Below, one piece after another: positions 58,853-64,000 of a DNA stretch of 64,000 bases. The notes beneath the pieces were generated by a model, which saw nothing but the letters and a program-made list of their open reading frames with translations, did not search any database and had not been told where the DNA came from. Origin of the DNA: Subtercola boreus (lineage in GTDB: Bacteria; Actinomycetota; Actinomycetes; Actinomycetales; Microbacteriaceae); the NCBI RefSeq assembly GCF_003399635.1, contig NZ_NBXB01000011.1:62001-126000 (forward strand), given 5' to 3'. The position numbers and the translations under genes are program-made. Position 1 is the stretch's first letter. Each line of letters opens with the position of its first letter.

Positions 58853-60193
58853 TCAGCTCAGGTTGTCGTCGTACTCCACGTCGCGGGTCTCCTTGCTGAG
58901 GAACAGCGCGACCAGCGTGATCGCGGCCATCACTGCCAGGTACACCCCGACGAGCACCGGGCTCCCGGATGCTGCAGCCCACAGTGCCACGGCGACGAAG
59001 GGTGCGACGGCCGCACCGAGGATCGAGGCGAAGTTGTAGCTGATTGCCGAGCCGGTGTACCGCACGTTGGCGGGGAACAGCTCGGGCAGTACCGACGCCA
59101 TCGGGCCGAACGTCAGCCCCATCAGGGTGAAGCCGATGATGAGGAGGGCCATCGTTCCGATGAAGCCGGCGCCGAAGAGCGGCACGAAGAGCAGGCCGAA
59201 GATGAGGATGCCGATCGTGGTGGCGATCAGCGTCAGGCGACGACCGTACTTCTCGGCCAGGGGCCCGGAGACGAGGGTGAAGATTCCGAAGAACACCACA
59301 CCGACGATGAGCATGATCAGGAAGTCGGTGCGCGAGTATCCGAGACCGGGCGTAGCAGCGGTGGTGGCCGTGGTGCCGTAGGTGAGCGTGTACGTCGTCA
59401 TCAGGTAGAAGAGCGTGTACGTGGCCAGCATGATGAACGTGCCGAGGATGAGCGGGCGCCAGCTCGACTTGAACACGCGGGCGACCGGGACCTTCGCGAC
59501 CTCGCCGCTGTCGATGACCTTCTGGAAGGCCGGCGTCTCGACGAGCTTGAACCGCACGTAGAGGCCGACGATGACGAGCACAGCGCTGATCACGAAAGGG
59601 ACGCGCCAGCCCCACGCGGCGAACGCGTCGGCCGACATGGTGAGGCTCAGCACGAGGAAGATGCCGTTGGCGAGGATGAAGCCGATCGGGGCGCCCATCT
59701 GCGGGAACGTTCCGTAGATCGCCCGCTTGCCCTTCGGGGCGTTCTCGGTGGCCAGCAGCGCAGCGCCGCTCCACTCGCCGCCGAGGCCGAGGCCCTGGGC
59801 GAAACGGAACAGCGTAAGGAGTAGCGGTGCCCAGATTCCGATCTGGGCATATGTCGGCAGAAGGCCGATCAGAACCGTCGCGATGCCCATGGTGAGGAGC
59901 GATGCGACCAGCGTCTTCTTGCGGCCGATCCGGTCACCGAAGTGCCCGAAGATGATCGAACCGATCGGCCGGGCGATGAACGCGATGCCGAATACGAGGA
60001 ACGACGACAGGAGGCTGACGGTCGGGTTCGAGTTGTCGGGGAAGAACAGCTTCGGGAACACGAGCACCGCAGCCGTGCCGTACACATAGAAGTCGTAGAA
60101 CTCGATCGAGGTTCCGATGAGGCTGGCGAGAATGACCCGGTTGCGAGTGTTGGCGGGGGCCGCGGGTGGGGCTGCGATCTGGGGCGAAGACAT
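58853..60193 (-). CDS. MFS transporter, metabolite:H+ symporter (MHS) type
   Basis: Permease of 446 aa with 12 helices. The MHS signs are present: ILASLIGTSIEFYDFYVYGTAA in helix 1, GHFGDRIGRKKTL in loop 2-3, LFRFAQGLGLGGEWSGAALL in helix 4, and SGPLAEKYGRRLT in loop 8-9. The family imports organic acids, proline/betaine or shikimate-like compounds with protons; which one cannot be told. ATG 60193 has no strong ribosome site. It is downstream of ribH on the same strand after a 236-base gap with repeats. Confidence 0.92.
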   Translation of the reverse strand: MSSPQIAAPPAAPANTRNRVILASLIGTSIEFYDFYVYGTAAVLVFPKLFFPDNSNPTVSLLSSFLVFGIAFIARPIGSIIFGHFGDRIGRKKTLVASLLTMGIATVLIGLLPTYAQIGIWAPLLLTLFRFAQGLGLGGEWSGAALLATENAPKGKRAIYGTFPQMGAPIGFILANGIFLVLSLTMSADAFAAWGWRVPFVISAVLVIVGLYVRFKLVETPAFQKVIDSGEVAKVPVARVFKSSWRPLILGTFIMLATYTLFYLMTTYTLTYGTTATTAATPGLGYSRTDFLIMLIVGVVFFGIFTLVSGPLAEKYGRRLTLIATTIGILIFGLLFVPLFGAGFIGTMALLIIGFTLMGLTFGPMASVLPELFPANVRYTGSAISYNFASILGAAVAPFVAVALWAAASGSPVLVGVYLAVMAAITLVALFLSKETRDVEYDDNLS

Positions 60194-60367
60194 GACGGCT
60201 TTCAGACAGGGGAGACGGGGGCGCGTGCGCCGGGCACACGGAGATCACAGTGGGCGAGAGCGACGATCGGGCGCGAAGTCAACCACGGTGTGACGGGGAG
60301 TCGGTTGGTGAACCGCCCTCAAACCATACCGCGGTTGCGCCAACATGGCCTGCTGCCGTGAATCCTG

Positions 60368-60454
60368 CTCAGAGCGCGCGGAGCACCAGAGCGCGCGGAT
60401 CACCAGAGCGCTCAGAGCGCTCAGAGCGCTCAGAGCGCGCGGAGCACCAGAGCG
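60368..60454. repeat. Repeat block: duplicated ribH 3' end with 9-bp units
   Basis: A 26-base stretch (CTCAGAGCGCGCGGAGCACC plus AGAGCG) occurs at 60368-60393 and 60429-60454, where the second contains the ribH stop; between them AGCGCTCAG repeats about three to four times. The rest of the 60194-60429 gap shows no gene. Confidence 0.85.
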
Positions 60455-60897
60455 GTGGCGACCGCGGCCTCTGCGGCTTCGCGGCCCTTGTCCTCCTTCG
60501 AGCCGGGCAGTCCGGCTCTGTCGAGGCCCTGGGCCTCGTCGTCGAGGGTGAGAACGCCGAAGCCCACGGGCTTTCCCGTCAGCACGCTCACCTGCGTGAG
60601 GCCGCTGGTGGCGGCATCCGAAACGTATTCGAAGTGCGGTGTGCCGCCACGGATGATCACGCCGAGCGCCACGACCGCATCCGCTCCCGCCTCCAGCGCG
60701 GCGCGGCAGACGACCGGCAGCTCGAAGCTCCCGGGCACGTGGAGTTCGGTGACGTCGACCTTCGCCTCGGCGAGTGCGGCCCGTGCGCCGGCCAACAGGC
60801 CCTCGGTGATCTGCTGGTGCCAGCGGCCGGCGACGATGGTGACCTTGAGCCCTGTTCCGTCGAGGGGGGTGGTCGTGGGGGATCCGGCGCCGCTCAT
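60430..60897 (-). CDS. ribH: 6,7-Dimethyl-8-ribityllumazine synthase
   Basis: Joins the ribityl-pyrimidine and dihydroxybutanone phosphate to lumazine, the penultimate riboflavin step; forms large capsid-like or pentameric assemblies. The 155-aa length is normal. Motifs: [55 protein letters not shown] and [13 protein letters not shown] 60897 has AAAGG upstream. The last codons (LVLRAL) lie inside a DNA repeat duplicated downstream. Last gene of the rib operon, 68 bases after ribBA. Confidence 0.96.
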   Translation of the reverse strand: MSGAGSPTTTPLDGTGLKVTIVAGRWHQQITEGLLAGARAALAEAKVDVTELHVPGSFELPVVCRAALEAGADAVVALGVIIRGGTPHFEYVSDAATSGLTQVSVLTGKPVGFGVLTLDDEAQGLDRAGLPGSKEDKGREAAEAAVATALVLRAL

Positions 60898-60965
60898 GGT
60901 CGGTGGCCTTTCTGTAGAGGAATGAGAGTGGGAGCGATGGTGCGACAGTAGCCGCGTCAGCCGCG

Positions 60966-62186
60966 TCAGCCTGGGAGGAGGTGTCCCATGCGATCACGCT
61001 TGGCGTCGAGGTAGCCGGCGTTCGATCCGCCGCGACCGACGATCAGCGGCTCGCGCTCCGCTACCGTGATGCCGAGCGCCTCGAGCTGGTGCACCTTGTC
61101 GGGGTTGTTGGTGAGCAGCCGCACGCGGTCGAGGCCGAGATCCAACAGGATCGCCGCCGCTGCGCCGTACTCGCGCCCGTCGACGGGCAGGCCCTGGGCG
61201 GTGTTGGCGTCGAGCGTGTCGAGGCCGTCCTCCTGCAGCCGGTAGGCCCGGAGTTTGTTGAGCAGCCCGATTCCCCGGCCTTCATGCCCGCGCAGGTATA
61301 TGACGACCCCACCGCGTTCGGCGATCATGCTGAGTGCGGCATCCAGTTGCGGACCGCACTCGCACTTCAGCGAACCGAACGCTTCTCCGGTAAGGCACTC
61401 GGAGTGCACCCGGATGACGGCGCCCTCCGCCTGGGGATCCCCGGAGACGACAGCCAGATGATCCGTCTTCGTCTCGTTGTCGTGGTAAGCGCGGAACCGG
61501 AACGACCCGTGGATGGTCGGCACGACCGTCTCGACCTCGAACGTCACGCGGGCGAGCGCTGGCGCGACCAGGGCCGGCCCGATCTGATCGAGCCACTCGA
61601 TGAGCGCCGCGATCGTGGTGACCGGCAGGCCTTCGCGTTCGCCGAGCTCCAGCAGTTCGGGCATCCGTGCCATCGAACCGTCATCGGAGACGATCTCGCC
61701 GATGACCCCTACGGGCACCAGCCCGGCGAGACGCAGCAGTTCGACCGACGCCTCCGTGTGCCCGGGACGCTGCCGCACGCCGCCGTCGACGGCAACGACG
61801 GGCAGCACGTGCCCGGGCCGGATGAAGCTCGCCGGCGTGGCCGCACCGTCAGCGAGCGCGCGGAGGGTGTGCGCACGATCGTGGGCGCTGATGCCCGTCG
61901 TCACACCCTCCGACGCGTCGACCGTGATCGCGTAGGCGGTGCGCCTGGCGTCCTGGTTCTGTTCGACCATGGGCGGCAGGCCGAGCTCTGCGGCGCGGGC
62001 GACGGTCATCGGCGCACAGAGGAAGCCGGAGGTGTGCCGCACCATCCAGGCGATCCACTCCGGAGTCGCCCGTTCGGCCGACAGGATCGCGTCGCCCTCG
62101 TTCTCCCGGTCTTCGTCGTCGGCGACGATCACGGGCCGGCCGGCGCGCAGCGCGTCGAGAACCTCGGGCATGCTCGACAGTGTCAT
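60966..62186 (-). CDS. ribBA: Bifunctional 3,4-DHBP synthase / GTP cyclohydrolase II
   Basis: Supplies both riboflavin precursors, 406 aa. The N-terminal half (~1-200) is DHBP synthase with [21 protein letters not shown] and [10 protein letters not shown]-type box; the C-terminal half is GTP cyclohydrolase II with [20 protein letters not shown] in two parts giving the three zinc Cys, [16 protein letters not shown] and [12 protein letters not shown] 62186 overlaps the ribE stop by ATGA. Both halves look intact. Confidence 0.97.
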   Translation of the reverse strand: MTLSSMPEVLDALRAGRPVIVADDEDRENEGDAILSAERATPEWIAWMVRHTSGFLCAPMTVARAAELGLPPMVEQNQDARRTAYAITVDASEGVTTGISAHDRAHTLRALADGAATPASFIRPGHVLPVVAVDGGVRQRPGHTEASVELLRLAGLVPVGVIGEIVSDDGSMARMPELLELGEREGLPVTTIAALIEWLDQIGPALVAPALARVTFEVETVVPTIHGSFRFRAYHDNETKTDHLAVVSGDPQAEGAVIRVHSECLTGEAFGSLKCECGPQLDAALSMIAERGGVVIYLRGHEGRGIGLLNKLRAYRLQEDGLDTLDANTAQGLPVDGREYGAAAAILLDLGLDRVRLLTNNPDKVHQLEALGITVAEREPLIVGRGGSNAGYLDAKRDRMGHLLPG

Positions 62187-62812
62187 CGTGCGCTCCTCAC
62201 GGCCAGCAATCGCTCGACATGCCGGGCCAGGATGTCGGTCTCGATGTTCACGCGGTCGCCGACAGCGAGCGAGCCGAGGGTGGTCGCGGCCAGGGTCTCC
62301 GGGATGAGCGAGACCTCGAACCAGTGGTCGGCGGTGGGCTCCGGATGCCCGTGGGACCCATCGACGTTCGACACCGTGAGCGACACCCCCGCCACCGCGA
62401 TCGACCCCTTGTCGACGACGAGAGCTGCGAGCTCATCGTCGAGGCTGAAGCGCAGCACGCTCCAGGACTCGCCGGGCGTGACCGCGAGCACGGTGCTCGT
62501 GCCGTCGATGTGGCCCTGCACGATATGCCCGCCGAGGCGGTCGCCGACCAGTGCAGCGCGTTCGAGATTCACCGTGTCGCCGGGCTGAAGGGCGCCGATC
62601 GTCGACATGTCGAGTGTCTGCTGCATCACGTCGGCGGTGAACGTCTCCGCGGTCTGCGCGACGACGGTGAGGCACACTCCGCTCACCGAGATGGAGTCGC
62701 CGTGCTTCGCGCCCTGCACGGCGAGGGGCGCCCGGAGAGTGATCCGGATGACGTCGGCGGAGGGTTCGAGGGCGAGCACTTCGCCCTTCTCTTCAATGAT
62801 TCCGGTGAACAC
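62183..62812 (-). CDS. ribE: Riboflavin synthase alpha chain
   Basis: Dismutates two lumazines to riboflavin, 209 aa. Two similar beta barrels: the first begins MFTGIIEEKGEV and has GVCLTVV; the second has GHIVQGHIDGTS, VDKGSIAVAGVSLTV and NIETDILARHVERLL. GTG 62812 with AAGGAG seven bases upstream; the longer frame upstream is a shadow of ribD. It starts inside the end of ribD (20-base overlap) and overlaps ribBA by 4 bases. Confidence 0.95.
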   Translation of the reverse strand: MFTGIIEEKGEVLALEPSADVIRITLRAPLAVQGAKHGDSISVSGVCLTVVAQTAETFTADVMQQTLDMSTIGALQPGDTVNLERAALVGDRLGGHIVQGHIDGTSTVLAVTPGESWSVLRFSLDDELAALVVDKGSIAVAGVSLTVSNVDGSHGHPEPTADHWFEVSLIPETLAATTLGSLAVGDRVNIETDILARHVERLLAVRSAR

Positions 62813-63977
62813 GGGTGGTCTCCTTCTGAGGGGCGGGCAGTGGTGGCGTGGGGGCGGGTGGGGTGCCGGGCGGTGCGGGCGGTGACAACTGTGCCGGCGG
62901 TGCGGGCGTGTCCGCCGGCGGTGCTGGTCGGGCGACGATCCGCACATCGGCACCGATCGTGTCGACGGAGTCGATGACCAGCCGCCGGGCATCCGGGAGC
63001 GACGGAACACCGAGGTCGCTGAGCGCGAGCCCGGGGCCACCGACCAGCACCGGCGCGAGGTAGACGACGAACTCGTCGACGAGCCCCGCCCGGACGAAGG
63101 CGCTGGCAAGGGTCGGGCCGCCCTCGACGAACACCGAGCGCACCCCGTTGTCGAAGAGGTCGTCGAGCACGGCGGGGAGGTCGTGGGTGTCGTAGTGCCG
63201 CAGGGGCTCCGGATGCCGCGCCAGCGCGCTCCCGGCGGGAATCGCCCTGGCGCCGATGACGACAGGCGCCGGTTGGTGGGGAAGCAGCGACCCGTCAGGG
63301 CTCCGCGCGGTGAGCTCCGGGTCGTCGGCCAGCACCGTTCCCGTGCCGACCACGATGGCGTCGACATGGCCCCGCCGCTTGTGCACGTCGTGCCGTGCAT
63401 CCAAGCCGGTGATCCACTGGCTGGTGCCGTCGGCCGCCGCTGTTCGCCCGTCGAGGCTCGACGCCCACTTCAGGGTGACGAACGGCCTGCCGGTGCGAAC
63501 GGCGCTCAGCCAGGGGCGGATGCTCTGCTCGACGTCGTCCTCGAGTAGGCCGGCGACGGCGCGTACCCCTCGGGATGCGAGAGAGGCGGCTCCGCCCGCG
63601 GAGGCGACCCCGGGGTCGCGGACCCCGAAGTACACCGCGGTCACGCCCGCGTCGGCTAGAGCCGTGCTGCACGGCCCCGTGCGACCGGTGTGGTTGCAGG
63701 GTTCCAGGGTGACGACGGCGGTGGCCCCGAGGGCGAGGCGCGGGTCGGCGAGGTTGGAGAGGGCATCCACCTCGGCGTGCGGTGTGCCCGCACCGCGGTG
63801 CCAGCCTTCGGCGAGGATCGTGCCGTCGGGAGCGAGCAGTACGGCGCCCACGCAGGGATTGACACCCCAGGCCGGCCCGTTCGCTGAGAGCAGGATGGCT
63901 CGGCGCATGGCGGCAGCCAGCACCGAGGCGGTCGGTGTCGCGGTCACGGGCGCCGCCGTGTGATCGGCCGGCGCCAC
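62793..63977 (-). CDS. ribD: Bifunctional pyrimidine deaminase/reductase
   Basis: Second and third riboflavin steps, 394 aa. Deaminase half: NPCVGAVLL, GTPHAEVDAL with zinc His and Glu, and LEPCNHTGRTGPC with two zinc Cys. Reductase half: VTLKWASSLDGRTA, SQWITGLDARHDVHKRRGHVDAIVVGTGTVLADDPELT and VFVEGGPTLASAFV. The last ~45 residues form an unusual Pro/Ala tail (PAPPADTPAPPAQ and similar) that crosses the ribE start. GTG 63977 is taken; a start at a later GTG or Met is possible. Only 23 bases of upstream sequence are in the window, so an FMN riboswitch cannot be assessed. Confidence 0.94.
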   Translation of the reverse strand: MAPADHTAAPVTATPTASVLAAAMRRAILLSANGPAWGVNPCVGAVLLAPDGTILAEGWHRGAGTPHAEVDALSNLADPRLALGATAVVTLEPCNHTGRTGPCSTALADAGVTAVYFGVRDPGVASAGGAASLASRGVRAVAGLLEDDVEQSIRPWLSAVRTGRPFVTLKWASSLDGRTAAADGTSQWITGLDARHDVHKRRGHVDAIVVGTGTVLADDPELTARSPDGSLLPHQPAPVVIGARAIPAGSALARHPEPLRHYDTHDLPAVLDDLFDNGVRSVFVEGGPTLASAFVRAGLVDEFVVYLAPVLVGGPGLALSDLGVPSLPDARRLVIDSVDTIGADVRIVARPAPPADTPAPPAQLSPPAPPGTPPAPTPPLPAPQKETTRVHRNH

Positions 63978-64000
63978 CAGGCTGTCGGCCGCGCGCGCAC

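Noticed and set aside
32142-63000. Numerous long opposite-strand frames across core genes
   Set aside because: They mirror real genes in high-GC codon use, lack starts with ribosome sites and show Arg/Pro/Ala-biased, non-family sequences.
63978-64000. FMN riboswitch before ribD
   Set aside because: Only 23 bases upstream of ribD are available, too few to judge.

Overview
The window is high-GC DNA with frequent GTG/TTG starts, many 4-base ATGA/GTGA gene overlaps and many start codons placed 5-7 bases after a TANNNT hexamer (leaderless-type promoters). Together with a DUF4244-type Tad pilus locus, a probable 6C RNA, an Rv2578c-type radical SAM gene and a two-PASTA class A PBP, this points to an actinobacterium, most likely of the Microbacteriaceae (inference from gene content). 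I saw no CRISPR array, insertion sequence, integrase or phage module.

Region 1 (1-28.5 kb) is a large exopolysaccharide (EPS) locus of the Wzx/Wzy type. It has a priming sugar transferase (cut by the window start), UDP-glucose dehydrogenase and a UDP-sugar epimerase for uronic acid precursors, four further glycosyltransferases, two hexapeptide acyltransferases, a pyruvyl transferase, a flippase, an O-antigen-ligase/polymerase-like protein, a secreted GH5 lipoprotein and a Tat-exported beta-helix protein. Control or export is by two Wzc-like tyrosine autokinases and one low-molecular-weight phosphatase. Interleaved are malate:quinone oxidoreductase, a membrane-anchored esterase, signal peptidase I, a Pro/Thr-rich surface protein and a small unexplained set: a PqqD-like protein, a nucleotidyltransferase-like protein and an HPr-kinase-like ATPase fused to a PqqD-like domain. 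This set resembles peptide-modifying partners seen in RiPP and exosortase-type EPS loci and is the best candidate here for an undescribed system. A decayed response-regulator receiver lies beside the first kinase.

Region 2 (28.5-35.6 kb) holds a CopC-like copper protein with a membrane neighbour, a radical SAM protein whose start is preceded by a near-perfect LexA box, thymidine kinase, tRNA-Pro(CGG), a metallophosphoesterase and the PASTA penicillin-binding protein. Region 3 (35.6-43 kb) holds a DUF4177-like protein, a RidA protein, acetyl-CoA synthetase, a 6C RNA and a compact Tad pilus operon. Region 4 (43-50.4 kb) is topA-tmk-holB, a secreted peptidase, a TetR regulator and tRNA-Thr(CGT). 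The order from ponA2 through acs, tad, topA and holB parallels the Rv3683-Rv3644c region of Mycobacterium tuberculosis (from memory), so this half is conserved core genome.

Region 5 (50.4-64 kb) is housekeeping: an oxidoreductase, dacB, pncA, an rRNA/tRNA methyltransferase, purU-folD (one-carbon metabolism), an ABC exporter, an MFS transporter and a riboflavin operon ribD-ribE-ribBA-ribH on the minus strand. A 61-bp imperfect palindromic repeat occurs three times, always between convergent genes (36553-36613, 56515-56575, 56643-56703).
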